A stretch of 64,000 nt of DNA from Pseudomonas sp. Bout1 (GCF_034314165.1 NZ_JAVIWK010000001.1:4355001-4419000), one strand, 5' to 3'; shown: positions 35,202 to 44,560, counted from the first letter of the stretch. A program made the numbers and translations. The notes: generated from the letters alone by a model not told the origin.

Positions 35202-36623
35202 ATGAGCACCTCGACCAAGGCTTTTTCACCGCTGGACGCCGGCTCCACAGAGCCGATCTACCGGCAACTCTACTGGCGGTTCCGCAGCGCGATTGCCGAC
35301 GGTTTGCTCAAGCCCGGCGAACGTATACCGGCCGCCCGGGCTTTGGCCAAGGAGCTTGGCCTGGCCCGGGGCACCATCGACACCACGTATGCGCTGCTGG
35401 CGGCCGAAGGCTATATCCAGGCCCGTGGCCAGGCCGGCACCGTGGTGGCGGAAGGGATCAAGGCCAACCTGCCGGAACGCCCCGCCACCCTCAGCGACCA
35501 TAATGCCGTGAGGCAAAAAGCCGCCGTGCTGCCGTTTCAAATGGGCCTGCCGGCACTGGATGCGTTCCCGCGCAAGGTCTGGTCAAAGATCGCCGCCCGC
35601 TGCGCGCGCGCCACCCAGGTCGCAGACATGGCCAACCCGTGCGTGTACGGTTTGAACTCGCTGCGCACGGCAATTGCCAGTTACTTGCAAGTTGCCCGGG
35701 GTATCCACTGCTCGCCCGCACAAGTGTTTGTCACCTCGGGCTACCGCAACACGTTGAGCCTGATCGCCCATGCGCTGCTGGAACCGGGCGACCGAGTGCT
35801 GGTGGAAGACCCGGGCTACCTGTTCACCCGGCCGTTGCTGGATTACCTGAACATCCAGGCCACCCCGGTACCCGTGGACCAGGACGGCATGCAGGTATCC
35901 CATGCCGTGCAACAGGGCAAAGGCGCCCGCGCGGTGGTGGTCACCCCGGCGCATCAAAGCCCGCTGTGCGTCTCGCTGTCGTTGCCCAGGCGCCTGGAGC
36001 TGCTGGACTGGGCCAGCCGCCAGCAGGCTTGGATCATCGAGGACGACTATGACGGCGAATACCGTTACGTCAGCCGCCCGCTGCCGGCCCTCAAGAGCCT
36101 GGACCGCGACGGCCGGGTGCTCTACGCCGGGACGTTCAGCAAAGTGTTGTTTCCCGGGATCCGCCTCGCCTATCTGGTGGTGCCTGTGGCTCAAGTGGAA
36201 CGCTTCGAACACGTCAGCCAGACCTTCCTCGGGGGTTGCCCGGAACTGACCCAGGCGATCGTCGCGACGTTTATGGCCGAAGGGCATTTTGCGCGGCATA
36301 TCCAGCGCATGCGCAAGCTCTACGGTGAGCGTCGGGAAGCCACGGCCAGAGGGTTGCGCAAGGCCTTGGGCGAGCATATTTCGATTGATGCCCAACCGGG
36401 CGGGATGCACTTGGTCCTGCGCCTGAACACCCAACAATCCGACCGCGCGTGCGTGCAACGCCTGGCACAGGCAGGCATTTACGCAGAGGCCTTGAGCGAC
36501 TGGAATATCCATAGCCAGACCGGGCCCGGCCTGCTGCTGGGCTTTGCCAATATCGAATCAGAGGCCGTCGCCCAGGCCCTTGGAAAACGCATCCTGGACG
36601 TGATTGAGCCCACGGCGAACTAA
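35202..36623 (+). CDS. MocR/PdxR-type regulator (GntR HTH fused to aminotransferase fold)
   Basis: 473 residues from the ATG at 35202. The winged HTH (about 18-85) has EPIYRQLYWRFRSAIADGLL and AARALAKELGLARGTIDTTY. The C-terminal fold-type I aminotransferase domain (about 115-470) carries EDPGYLF, EDDYDGEY and the PLP-lysine motif LYAGTFSKVLFPGIRLAYLV. MocR proteins use PLP as a ligand-sensing cofactor. Co-orientation with azoR suggests, but does not prove, that it controls the azoR/AhpD region. Confidence 0.92.
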   Translation: MSTSTKAFSPLDAGSTEPIYRQLYWRFRSAIADGLLKPGERIPAARALAKELGLARGTIDTTYALLAAEGYIQARGQAGTVVAEGIKANLPERPATLSDHNAVRQKAAVLPFQMGLPALDAFPRKVWSKIAARCARATQVADMANPCVYGLNSLRTAIASYLQVARGIHCSPAQVFVTSGYRNTLSLIAHALLEPGDRVLVEDPGYLFTRPLLDYLNIQATPVPVDQDGMQVSHAVQQGKGARAVVVTPAHQSPLCVSLSLPRRLELLDWASRQQAWIIEDDYDGEYRYVSRPLPALKSLDRDGRVLYAGTFSKVLFPGIRLAYLVVPVAQVERFEHVSQTFLGGCPELTQAIVATFMAEGHFARHIQRMRKLYGERREATARGLRKALGEHISIDAQPGGMHLVLRLNTQQSDRACVQRLAQAGIYAEALSDWNIHSQTGPGLLLGFANIESEAVAQALGKRILDVIEPTAN

Positions 36624-36631
36624 CTGTTTTT

Positions 36632-36671
36632 GGCCTTGGCGATGCTGCTCCCGAATCCTTTCGCCAAGGCC
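36632..36671. terminator. Bidirectional terminator between MocR gene and siderophore receptor
   Basis: GGCCTTGGCG (36632-36641) and CGCCAAGGCC (36662-36671) form a 10-bp stem, preceded on the left by GTTTTT and followed by TTTTTATTT, between converging stops at 36623 and 36679. Confidence 0.88.
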
Positions 36672-36678
36672 TTTTTAT

Positions 36679-39168
36679 TTACCACTGATACGTCGCGCTG
36701 GCCTGCACGGTGCGCTGTGAGCCATACCAGCACCACGAGTAGGAATAGCAGGACGCGACGTACTCTTTATTCGCAAGGTTGGTGGCATTCACTGCCAGGC
36801 GCAGGTTGTCGCCCTGGCGGTTGATGTGTGGAATGTCGTAGTGCACCGCCGCATCGAACAGGGTGTAGCCAGGCACTTTTAGGGTGTTGGCGGTATCGCC
36901 CCAGGAGGAGCCTACATACCGCGCACCGGCGCCTACGCCAAAGCCCTTCAGGGTGCCGTCGTGCAGGGTGTAATCGGCCCAGGCCGATGCGGTATGGCGT
37001 GGCACGGCGTAGGTGGTGGTGCCTTCGGCCGCCACGGCCGGGCCCACGCCGATGTCGCTGATGGGCGCATAGCGCACGGTGTTGTTGGACTTGCTGATGC
37101 GGTTATCCAGGTAGGCGTAGGCCGCGGTGATGTCCAGGTTGTCGTTCAGGCTGGCCTTGCCCTCAATCTCAAAGCCACGGGATTGTACTTCGCCGTCCTG
37201 GATCTGGCAGCGCGAGCCGTTGCACAGGTGGGAAGCGTCCGGGTCCAGCGTCGGCACGTTGGTCTGGCGCAGGTCGAAGATGGCTGCGGTGATGAAGCTG
37301 TTGCTGCCCGGTGGCTGGTACTTGATCCCGATCTCGGTTTGCTTGCCTTCGGTGGGCTGGAACGTCGAACCGCCGTAGCCCGTGCCGGATTGCGGCTGGA
37401 AGGATTCCGAATAGCTGACATACGGCGCCAAGCCATTATCGAACAGGTAGACCAGGCCCAGGCGGCCGGTGAACGCCTTGCTGTCCTGGCTGGATTTGGT
37501 CTTCTTGCGGGTGGTCATGGCCAGGGTGCTGTTGTCGGTGCTGGCCCAGTCATAACGCCCGCCCATCAACAACACCCATTTGTCCCACTTCATCTGCTCT
37601 TGCAGGTACACGCCGGTTTGCTCGCTGCGCGAAGTCGCGTCGCTGGTATACGCCGGAACCGGCACGGCCGCGCCGTAGACCGGGTCGAAGATGTCCAGTG
37701 TTGGACCTGCGGTGTACACGCCGCTGCCGGATTTGGTATCAGTGCTGGTGTTCTGGTAGTCGGCGCCCATCAGCACGATGTGCTGCAACGGCCCGGTGTC
37801 GAATTTGGCCTGCAACTGGTTGTCGAGGGCGTAGGCGTCGATGTTCACATCGCTGGCGATGGTCGAACGCCGAATGGTGCGGTAATCACTCTCCAGGTAG
37901 TTGCTGTAGAGGCTGCGGTACTGCCCTTCGCTGCGCAGGTATCGCGCGTTCTGGCGCACGGTCCAGACATCGTTGAAGTGATGTTCGAAGGCGTAGCCGA
38001 TGGAGTAGTACTCGCGGTCACTCTTCTCGAAGCTTTTTTCGCCGTCGTAGAAATCCACGTCGATCTTGCGCCCGGTCGGGCTGTGCAGCACCGAGCCCCA
38101 GGCCGGCATCGAACCGTAGGACGCGCCCTTGGGGTCCTTCTGGAAGTGCCCGAGCAGGGTCAGCGAAGTGTTGTCGTCCGGGCGCCAGGTGAAGGCAGTG
38201 GACAAGGATTGGCGGCGGGTTTCGGTGTGGTCGATCTGCCCGTCGGCATCATCGAACAGGCCGGCGACGCGGTAGGAATACACGCCTTGATCGTCCAGCG
38301 GGCCACTCAAGTCAAAGGTGGTGCGCTTCTTGTTGAAGGTGCCGTACTCCACGCCGACTTCATGGAACGGCGTGTCCAGCGGGCGCTTGCTGACCATGTT
38401 GATCACACCACTGGGCGTGCCCTGCCCGTACAGCACCGACGCGGGCCCGCGCAGTACTTCGACGCGCTCCAGGTCGAACGCATCTTTTTGCGGCAAGGCA
38501 TCCCGGCTCGATGGCATACGCAGGCCGTCGAGGTAGGTGGCCGGGGCGAAACCACGGATGGTTAACTGGTCGAGGCGTGAAGCGGTGGAGCCACGGGTTT
38601 CCGGGATCACTGCGGCGCTGTAGCGCAGGATCTGGTTGAGGCTTTCGGCGTTTTGCGCACGCATCTGGTCTTTGGTGACTACGGAGATCGATTGCGGGGT
38701 TTCGATCAGCGCCGTGTCGGTTTTGGTGCCCGACAGACTGCGGGTGGCTACGTAGCCAGACACCGGGCCGGTGGGGGTTTCTGACGGGTAGGCGCCGCTG
38801 ATGGTGGTGGCCTGCAACTCCATGACGCCGTCGGTGTGCGCGATGGCTTCGAGGCGGTAGCGGTTGTCGGCAATCTTCACAGCTTGCAGGCCGCTGCCGG
38901 CCAGCAGTTGAGCCAGGGCGGCGTCGGTGCTGTATTGCCCGGCCAGGCCATTGCTGTGCTTGCCGCGGGTCAGGCTCGAATCAAACGCCAGTACCAGGCC
39001 GGCCTGTTCAGCAAGGCTGTTGAGGGCCTGGCTGAGGTCCCCGCCAGCAATGGAAAACGCGGGGCTTGCGGCCGCGAAGGACGCTTGAGTGGCCAAAAGG
39101 GGGACGGCGGCAAAAGCCAGCGCCACTGAAAGGGCGAGTGGCTGTAAGGGACGAACAAGGCGCGACAT
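36679..39168 (-). CDS. TonB-dependent siderophore receptor with N-terminal signalling (STN) domain
   Basis: 829 residues. Signal peptide (LALSVALAFAAVPLLATQASF), then a secretin/TonB short N-terminal domain (about 45-115: FSIAGGDLSQALNSLAEQAG, LAGSGLQAVKIADNRYRL) that contacts the anti-sigma regulator. The plug (ETPQSISVVTKDQMRAQNAE, VEVLRGPASVLYGQGTPSGV) and 22-strand barrel follow, ending ATYQW with terminal aromatic. The disulphide-like CYSYSWCWYGSQ near the end is typical of FoxA/FiuA/FhuA hydroxamate receptors. Together with the FecR and FecI genes upstream it forms a cell-surface signalling system. The ferric siderophore is likely a xenosiderophore. Confidence 0.92.
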   Translation of the reverse strand: MSRLVRPLQPLALSVALAFAAVPLLATQASFAAASPAFSIAGGDLSQALNSLAEQAGLVLAFDSSLTRGKHSNGLAGQYSTDAALAQLLAGSGLQAVKIADNRYRLEAIAHTDGVMELQATTISGAYPSETPTGPVSGYVATRSLSGTKTDTALIETPQSISVVTKDQMRAQNAESLNQILRYSAAVIPETRGSTASRLDQLTIRGFAPATYLDGLRMPSSRDALPQKDAFDLERVEVLRGPASVLYGQGTPSGVINMVSKRPLDTPFHEVGVEYGTFNKKRTTFDLSGPLDDQGVYSYRVAGLFDDADGQIDHTETRRQSLSTAFTWRPDDNTSLTLLGHFQKDPKGASYGSMPAWGSVLHSPTGRKIDVDFYDGEKSFEKSDREYYSIGYAFEHHFNDVWTVRQNARYLRSEGQYRSLYSNYLESDYRTIRRSTIASDVNIDAYALDNQLQAKFDTGPLQHIVLMGADYQNTSTDTKSGSGVYTAGPTLDIFDPVYGAAVPVPAYTSDATSRSEQTGVYLQEQMKWDKWVLLMGGRYDWASTDNSTLAMTTRKKTKSSQDSKAFTGRLGLVYLFDNGLAPYVSYSESFQPQSGTGYGGSTFQPTEGKQTEIGIKYQPPGSNSFITAAIFDLRQTNVPTLDPDASHLCNGSRCQIQDGEVQSRGFEIEGKASLNDNLDITAAYAYLDNRISKSNNTVRYAPISDIGVGPAVAAEGTTTYAVPRHTASAWADYTLHDGTLKGFGVGAGARYVGSSWGDTANTLKVPGYTLFDAAVHYDIPHINRQGDNLRLAVNATNLANKEYVASCYSYSWCWYGSQRTVQASATYQW

Positions 39169-39257
39169 GAGAAGTCCTGGAAAATGGGGTTCTATTAGTC
39201 ATGACGGCCATGTCGGAAAATCGGGCATGAATGAGAGCAATTTTTATTCAGGTTTTT

Positions 39258-40202
39258 TTACCGCGGCTTGATCACCACCACCCAATCGGTGAAGTATTCC
39301 ACCTTGATCGGCAGGTTATCCGCCAATGACGCCAGCGCCGCGCCGGTGTCATCGAGCTTGAATACCCCCGACACGCGCATCCCTTGCAGCGCCTGCGGGT
39401 CAAAGCGCACCAGGCCGTCGCGGTAACCGGCCAGGGTTTGCAGCACCTCGCTCAGGGGCCGGTCGTCGACCTTGAGCAGGCCGCGGGTCCAGGCTGCCGG
39501 GTCGGCGTTGCCGGTGGGGCGCGGCTCGCCGGCCTGCCCGTGCTTGAGCGTGGACTGTTGCCCCGCCGGCACTTTCACCTCGGCTGCGCGGTTGCCTTTG
39601 ACGGCCACGGTGGACTCGATCACGGTGACCACGGTCGAGCCATCCCCGGCCTTGCGCACCAGGAAGCGGGTGCCCAACGCCGTGGCCGTGCCCTGGTCGG
39701 TGTGCACCACGAACGGCCGTTGCGCGTCCTTGGCCACCTCCACCCACATCTCGCCCTGCAACAGTTCGATCACCCGTTGCTGGCCGTCGAACTTCACGTC
39801 CAGCGCCGAGTTGCTGTTGAGTTGCACCTGGCTGCCATCCGCCAGTGCCACCTGGCGCCGTTCACCGACGCTGGTGCGCTGGTCGGCCATCCACACCGGC
39901 ATACGCTCAATCCCGGCCCAGCCACACAGCAACACACCCACCAGCGCGACGGCCTGGGTGCCACGGGCGGCAAACCGCGATTTCTGCGGGGCAAATGCTC
40001 GGTTCAGGGCGATGCGCGCCGGCGCGGCCGGCAAGGTGTCGAGGCTGCCCCACACACTGCGCATGCGCTCGATCGCGAGGGCGTGCCGAGGGTCGGCCTG
40101 GCACCAAACCTGGAAGGCTGTGCGGTCGGCCTCGGTCACGCGTTCGTCGTGCAGCAACGTCAGCCAGCGGGCGGCTTCACTGATGATCTGCTCGGCACTC
40201 AC
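39258..40202 (-). CDS. FecR-family anti-sigma regulator
   Basis: 314 residues. A cytoplasmic DUF4880-like N-terminus (SEAARWLTLLHDERVTEADR, FQVWCQADPRHALAIERMRS) binds the sigma factor. One membrane helix follows (AVALVGVLLCGWAGIERM). The periplasmic FecR domain (RRQVALADGSQVQLNSNSAL, VHTDQGTATALGTRFLVR) and a C-terminal STN-interacting part (RPLSEVLQTLAGYRDGLVRF) end the protein. It overlaps the sigma gene by 4 nt (ATGA). Confidence 0.92.
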   Translation of the reverse strand: MSAEQIISEAARWLTLLHDERVTEADRTAFQVWCQADPRHALAIERMRSVWGSLDTLPAAPARIALNRAFAPQKSRFAARGTQAVALVGVLLCGWAGIERMPVWMADQRTSVGERRQVALADGSQVQLNSNSALDVKFDGQQRVIELLQGEMWVEVAKDAQRPFVVHTDQGTATALGTRFLVRKAGDGSTVVTVIESTVAVKGNRAAEVKVPAGQQSTLKHGQAGEPRPTGNADPAAWTRGLLKVDDRPLSEVLQTLAGYRDGLVRFDPQALQGMRVSGVFKLDDTGAALASLADNLPIKVEYFTDWVVVIKPR

Positions 40203-40744
40203 GACAGCGGGTCCGCCCCGTGCAGGGTGTGGTAGCAGTGCACCAGTGCGCTGGAGATATAGTTCTTCACGGTGCTGGATGACACCTGCAGTTGTTCGGC
40301 GATTTCGCTGTAGGTCAGCCCGTCGAGTCGACTGAGCAGGAACGCCTCGCGGGCCTTGGCCGGCAACCCGGTCAGCATCTCGGCGATCCGCTCCAGGGCC
40401 TGGAGTGCCACGTGAATCGCTGCCGGGTCGGGCATGCCGGCGTCTTCGCTTTGAATCGCCAGGGCTTCCATGTAGGCCTTTTCGATCCGCCGCCGACGTG
40501 CGCCATCAATCATCAAGCGCCCCGCCGTGGTCGCCAGGAAGGCCCGTGGTTCCTTGATGGTATGGGGTTCGGCCAACAGCAGGATGCGGATAAACGCGTC
40601 GTGCGCGAGGTCGGCGGCATGTTGCGAGCAGCCCAGTTTCTTGCGCAGCCAACCGTGCAACCAGCAATGGTGGTCACTGTAGAGGGTGCTGATGGTCTGC
40701 TGGCGACGGGCGATATCACCCTCAGCGACAGGAAAGTCATGCAT
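40199..40744 (-). CDS. FecI-type ECF sigma factor
   Basis: About 181 residues from the ATG at 40744 (GAGAAA upstream); a TTG at 40765 is the alternative. Region 2 includes LHGWLRKKLGCSQHAADLAH with DAFIRILL, and region 4 has LDGLTYSEIAEQLQVSSSTV. It would direct RNA polymerase to the receptor promoter once FecR is relieved by the loaded receptor. A Fur-like sequence overlaps its start region. Confidence 0.9.
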   Translation of the reverse strand: MHDFPVAEGDIARRQQTISTLYSDHHCWLHGWLRKKLGCSQHAADLAHDAFIRILLLAEPHTIKEPRAFLATTAGRLMIDGARRRRIEKAYMEALAIQSEDAGMPDPAAIHVALQALERIAEMLTGLPAKAREAFLLSRLDGLTYSEIAEQLQVSSSTVKNYISSALVHCYHTLHGADPLS

Positions 40745-40758
40745 GCGCAAAAATTTCT

Positions 40759-40776
40759 CAAACAAGAAAGATTACC
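40759..40776 (-). promoter_or_regulatory. Candidate Fur box at the FecI-type sigma gene
   Basis: On the minus strand GGTAATCTTTCTTGTTTG agrees at 13 of 18 positions with the Fur-box form GATAATGATTCTCATTTG. It ends about 15 nt before the ATG at 40744, where a repressor could block the gene under iron sufficiency. Confidence 0.4.
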
Positions 40777-40951
40777 AATTGCGCGAACGATGACAGTAAA
40801 ACGCAGGGCGAGCAAGGGTGGAGTGATGGGCTGCAATGAATCTGCGACTTCCTGTGCCCACCTTGAAAGCAACCCGTTGTGTTCCAAGTGGCCTGGAAAA
40901 AATTGGGATGATCCAGCAGTAACCCACTGCCAGCGTCAAACACGTTATGGA

Positions 40952-43099
40952 TTAACGCCAGCTCCAGGAAACCCCGGTGTACACGCCCATGCCATCCCCC
41001 GGTGTCGAACGCGCAACATCCATTCCCTTGTCGTCATAACCCGGCGTGACCGTATTCGCGTAGCGCTGGTTGGTGAGGTTGCGCAGGTCGACCCAGGCTT
41101 GCCAGTCGTGCTTGGGCGCGTCATACCCGAGCGTCGCGCCGAGCAGCGTGTAGGCCGCCGCGTAGTAGGAGTTGGCGTAGTCCACGGCCACCCGCGATGA
41201 ATGCTCGCCGTTGAGGCTGGTGTAGAAACCGCTCGGGTGGCTGTAGCGCAATTGCGCCTGGTAGTAGTGCCTGGGAATGCCGGGCAAGGTGTTGTCGCCG
41301 AAGCGGTCGTCGTTGCGGTAGCGAAAGTCGCTGTAGGTGTAGGCCTGGCGCAAGGCGAGCTGGCCGCTGCGGTCGGCGTCCCACAGCGGGCTGGTCAGGC
41401 TCAGTTCCAGGCCTTGGTGCACCGTGGGGCTGGCGTTGGACTCGGCAATTATTGCGGATGTGGTGGAAGTCGCGGCCTGGGTTTCGACGCCGAGCAGTTC
41501 GTGGCGCACCTCGGAACGGTACAGCGCCAGGTCCCACTGGCCGAACCATTCCTCGCCTCGCCCGCCGACTTCCAGGGTGGTTGCGCTCTGGTTTTTCAGC
41601 TTCACGCCTTCGCGCTGCAACCCGCTCGCCGGGCCGCTGTTGGCCGGGAAATACCTGTTGGAACCCCAGATCATCGACCACGCATGGGGCGGTTCAACCG
41701 AGCGACTCAGGTTGCCGTACACCTGCAGTTGGGGGCTTAAGTCATAACGCAAGCCAACCCGCGGTGCGTAATCCCAATCGTGCTGGCTGACCGGGGCATG
41801 GGTTTGTGGATAGCTGACTTCGGTTTCGCGATGGGTGTAGATCGCCGCCAGCCCGGTGGTCAGCCACAGGTTTGGCACCAGTTCCAGGTCATTGCCGATA
41901 TGCAGCACGCTGTCGGAGCCCAGGTAGCTGTAGTCACGGGTCTTGGTACCGGGCGCGTAGCCCGCCGTATTGCCGACCGGGATCCGCACGAATTCCGAGC
42001 CGCCGTTATTCGGCATCGCCTGGGTGGTACGCAGGCCAATGGTGGTCTTGCTGTCGCGCCCGAACAGCATGTCCTGGCGGATGTAGTTCACGCTACCGCT
42101 GACGTCGGTGTAGGCCACCTTGAGACGGTTGGTGCCTTCGCGCAGGTCCATCGGGTAGTCGTGATACGCCAGCCCGACCTCGACCTGGGCATTGTCGTCC
42201 AGGCGCAGGGTGGTTTTGTTGGCGATCCAGGTCGAGCCTGGTTGTGTGCGCCGGGAGTCCCGCGCCACGTTGAGGGTGGCGGCGGCGCGTGGGTCGTGGC
42301 TGATCTGGTCGCGGGTCAGCTTGCCGGGGGAATCGTTGTCGGTTTCGCGGTAGCGGAAATAGAAGCGGGTTTCCAGGTCGGGGTTGAAGCGGTAGCCAAA
42401 GTTGGCCGCCATGCCTTGGCCGCTGCCGGCGCTGTGGTCCTGGAAACCGTCATAGTGCGAGTCGGTAAGGCTGATGTAGTAGTCGGCATCACCCAACACC
42501 TGCCCCGAGCTGATTTCCCGCTGGGCGTAGCCATGGCTACCGGCCTCGTAGCGCACCTGCAATTTGGCCGCGTCGTAGCCGGTGTGGGTCACGTAGTTGA
42601 CTGCACCGCCGAGGGCCAATGCGCCCTGGTCAAAACCGTTGGCGCCGCGCAGCACTTCAACCCGACTGAGCCACAGCGGGTCCTTGAGTTCGTAGGGCGT
42701 GCCGCCTGGGCCGGTCAGCGGCAGGCCGTCGAACGTTTCGTAAAGGCCCGAAGCGTGTGCGCCGGGGCCACGGTTGATGCCCGAGCCACGAATGGAAAGC
42801 TTCACCCCTTCATTGTTCGCGGCCTTGGCGTACACGCCGGCCTGGTACTTGAACACGTCTTCATTGGTGCTCACCCGCGCCTGGCCGACGCGGCTCATGT
42901 CGATGTAGTTGGTGGCGCCGGGCACGCTCTTGAGCTGGGCCTGGGCCAGTTCATCAGCGCTGAGTTCGGCACTGCTGACTTCAACGGGTGCCAGTTGCAG
43001 CGTGTCTTCGGCCTGGGAGACCGGGCTGAAGCTCAGGGCGGCGCCAAAACCCAGCAAGGGCCAGGCTTTTCGGGCGGGGAACAGAAACGCGGGGGGCAT
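40952..43099 (-). CDS. TonB-dependent outer-membrane receptor (no signalling domain)
   Basis: About 715 residues from the ATG at 43099, which has AAGGATTTACCCCC upstream. Leader WPLLGFGAALSFSPVSQA. A plug begins with TLQLAPVEVSSAEL (TonB-box-like) and includes GSGINRGPGAHASGLYETFD and VEVLRGANGFDQGALALGGA, ahead of a long barrel ending GVYTGVSWSWR with terminal aromatic pattern. No STN domain, so it does not signal to the adjacent FecR/FecI. The ligand is uncertain; ferric chelates are the usual cargo. Divergent from the 52-residue ORF and XRE-cupin regulator. Confidence 0.9.
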   Translation of the reverse strand: MPPAFLFPARKAWPLLGFGAALSFSPVSQAEDTLQLAPVEVSSAELSADELAQAQLKSVPGATNYIDMSRVGQARVSTNEDVFKYQAGVYAKAANNEGVKLSIRGSGINRGPGAHASGLYETFDGLPLTGPGGTPYELKDPLWLSRVEVLRGANGFDQGALALGGAVNYVTHTGYDAAKLQVRYEAGSHGYAQREISSGQVLGDADYYISLTDSHYDGFQDHSAGSGQGMAANFGYRFNPDLETRFYFRYRETDNDSPGKLTRDQISHDPRAAATLNVARDSRRTQPGSTWIANKTTLRLDDNAQVEVGLAYHDYPMDLREGTNRLKVAYTDVSGSVNYIRQDMLFGRDSKTTIGLRTTQAMPNNGGSEFVRIPVGNTAGYAPGTKTRDYSYLGSDSVLHIGNDLELVPNLWLTTGLAAIYTHRETEVSYPQTHAPVSQHDWDYAPRVGLRYDLSPQLQVYGNLSRSVEPPHAWSMIWGSNRYFPANSGPASGLQREGVKLKNQSATTLEVGGRGEEWFGQWDLALYRSEVRHELLGVETQAATSTTSAIIAESNASPTVHQGLELSLTSPLWDADRSGQLALRQAYTYSDFRYRNDDRFGDNTLPGIPRHYYQAQLRYSHPSGFYTSLNGEHSSRVAVDYANSYYAAAYTLLGATLGYDAPKHDWQAWVDLRNLTNQRYANTVTPGYDDKGMDVARSTPGDGMGVYTGVSWSWR

Positions 43100-43239
43100 G
43101 GGGGTAAATCCTTGGAATTCGTTTTTGCGACGGGCTTGGTCCGGCACAAGGTCTGTGGTGGGAAGCCCGCGAGGCCCGGCGGGTCACCACTTATGAACGG
43201 ATGGCCCTCATCCGGCGTTAAGTCCAAAATCGAATTACC

Positions 43240-43258
43240 AAATGCAAACTCAGTATTT
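43240..43258. promoter_or_regulatory. Palindrome in the receptor/regulator divergent region
   Basis: AAATGCAAACTCAGTATTT is an imperfect inverted repeat (AAATRC-N7-GYATTT) between the divergent receptor and XRE-cupin transcripts, where an operator is expected. Support is positional only. Confidence 0.3.
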
Positions 43259-43315
43259 ATGGAAATAAGCGTCACGACTTACTGTAGGGCCATTGAGCCC
43301 CCAGAGATTTACCTC

Positions 43316-43474
43316 ATGCACGCATCTGCCACCGTCATCGATTTCACCCTTCACCGCAAACGCCGCCAGGCTCGCGCAGCGGCAGAGTTGATGTGGGCGA
43401 TGTACGCGGCGCGGGCTGGGGTCGCGGTGTTTACCGTACACACGACGGCGTCCAGCGATACCCGCCGGGCGTGA
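43316..43474 (+). CDS. 52-residue basic protein coupled to the XRE-cupin gene
   Basis: Product MHASATVIDFTLHRKRRQAR continues AAAELMWAMYAARAGVAVFT. It has a basic N-terminal part and an Ala-rich helix. The stop is 4 nt before the regulator's ATG, and the TGAGG at its end can serve as that gene's ribosome site, which argues for real translation. AGAGATTTACCTC precedes its own ATG. No family recognised. Confidence 0.5.
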   Translation: MHASATVIDFTLHRKRRQARAAAELMWAMYAARAGVAVFTVHTTASSDTRRA

Positions 43475-43478
43475 GGCG

Positions 43479-44117
43479 ATGAATTTCCTGCACGCGATTC
43501 CAGAAGTACCCGCTCTCCCCTCCAAACCCAAGGACTGCAACAGCGGCGACGATGATGCCATCGGCCAGTGCGTGGCGCAGAACCTGCAACGCCTGCGCAG
43601 TAAACGCTACCTGTCACTGGATGCCTTGGCGCGCAACTGCGGCGTCAGCCGGGCGATGCTCGCGCAGATTGAATCCGGGCGCAGCGTGCCGTCGATCAAG
43701 GTACTGTGCAAGATCGCCAAAGGCTTGAAAGTCTCGGTGGCCGCGTTCCTGGAAAACCGTGCGTTCGAAGGGGTTGAGCTGCTGCCGGCGCAACAGAGCA
43801 AACGCCTGGTGAGCGCCGACGGCACCTTTATCAGCCGCGCGCTGTTTCCCTACGATATGGCGCGCCAGTCGGAGTTTTACGAGATACGCCTGAAGGCACT
43901 CGGCGAAGAAGTTTCAGAAGGTCACGGGCCGGGTATCCAGGAAAACCTGGTGGTGGCCCAGGGTGTGCTGGAGGTTAGCGTCAACGAAGAGCGCTACCTG
44001 CTTTCCACTGGTGATTCGATCCTGTTCTACGCCGACCAGCCCCACCGCTACCGCAACCCGGCAGACAGCGAGGCCGTGGCGTTTCTGGTGATCACCTACC
44101 CGGAACGGCTGGACTGA
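43479..44117 (+). CDS. XRE-family regulator with cupin domain
   Basis: 212 residues. The HTH (about 28-85) includes NLQRLRSKRYLSLDALARNC and SRAMLAQIESGRSVPSIKVL. The cupin domain (about 125-208) has GPGIQENLVVAQGVLEVSVN and DQPHRYRNPADSEAVAFLVI. Such proteins sense small molecules and often control transport or catabolic neighbours. The divergent TonB receptor is the obvious candidate target. Confidence 0.9.
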   Translation: MNFLHAIPEVPALPSKPKDCNSGDDDAIGQCVAQNLQRLRSKRYLSLDALARNCGVSRAMLAQIESGRSVPSIKVLCKIAKGLKVSVAAFLENRAFEGVELLPAQQSKRLVSADGTFISRALFPYDMARQSEFYEIRLKALGEEVSEGHGPGIQENLVVAQGVLEVSVNEERYLLSTGDSILFYADQPHRYRNPADSEAVAFLVITYPERLD

Positions 44118-44177
44118 AACTGGCACTCGCCGCAATGCGGTTTACCCGTAGCGCAGCGTCAGTATCTACAGTCCTTT

Positions 44178-44531
44178 GTTGTGTTGGGGTTGGGCTGGGC
44201 TGGGTGTATATCCGTTATTTAGGTGATGGCTGGTATGGGTTCCGCCCTTACGGCGGGTCACTTTTGAAAGGAGCCCAAAAGTAACCAAAAGGCTCTTGCC
44301 CCACCACTCGGCACCTCGCCTAGGCTCGGTGTGCCCTCACTCCGGCATTACTCCGCGGGCCGCCGCGACGGCCCGTCCCTGGCCCGTCGCGGCTAAACCG
44401 GCGTCCTGCCGGTTTACCCGCTCCGTAATACCTGCGTTCGGCCAGCGTGGTTGACGGGGCGCCTAAGATCAAGATCACAAGCAGATCAAGAACACAGCGG
44501 CCTACAGGCCGGCTTAAGTGTTAAAAGCCAG
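44178..44531. repeat. Left arm of an 820-bp nested inverted repeat
   Basis: About 354 bp, from TGTTGTGTTGGGGTTGGGC to GTGTTAAAAGCCAG. It is an imperfect reverse complement of 44657-45000. Shared landmarks include ATATCCGTTATTTAGGT, GCACCTCGCCTAGGCTCGGTG, the ~55-bp GGGCCGCCGCGACGGCCCG block and AAACCGGCGTCCTGCCGGTTT. Both arms have internal palindromes. It contains no convincing gene. It resembles the long intergenic repeats known in P. fluorescens genomes. Confidence 0.9.
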
Positions 44532-44560
44532 ATCAACAGCTAAAGCAGGCACGGTTCCAA

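Noticed and set aside
36961..38565. 534-codon plus-strand frame antisense to the siderophore receptor
   Set aside because: No domain signature, no ribosome site, and the receptor on the minus strand is intact.
41780..43474. 564-codon plus-strand frame running through the TonB receptor region into the 52-residue ORF
   Set aside because: Only the last 52 codons (from 43316) have a start context and lie outside the receptor; the rest is antisense shadow.
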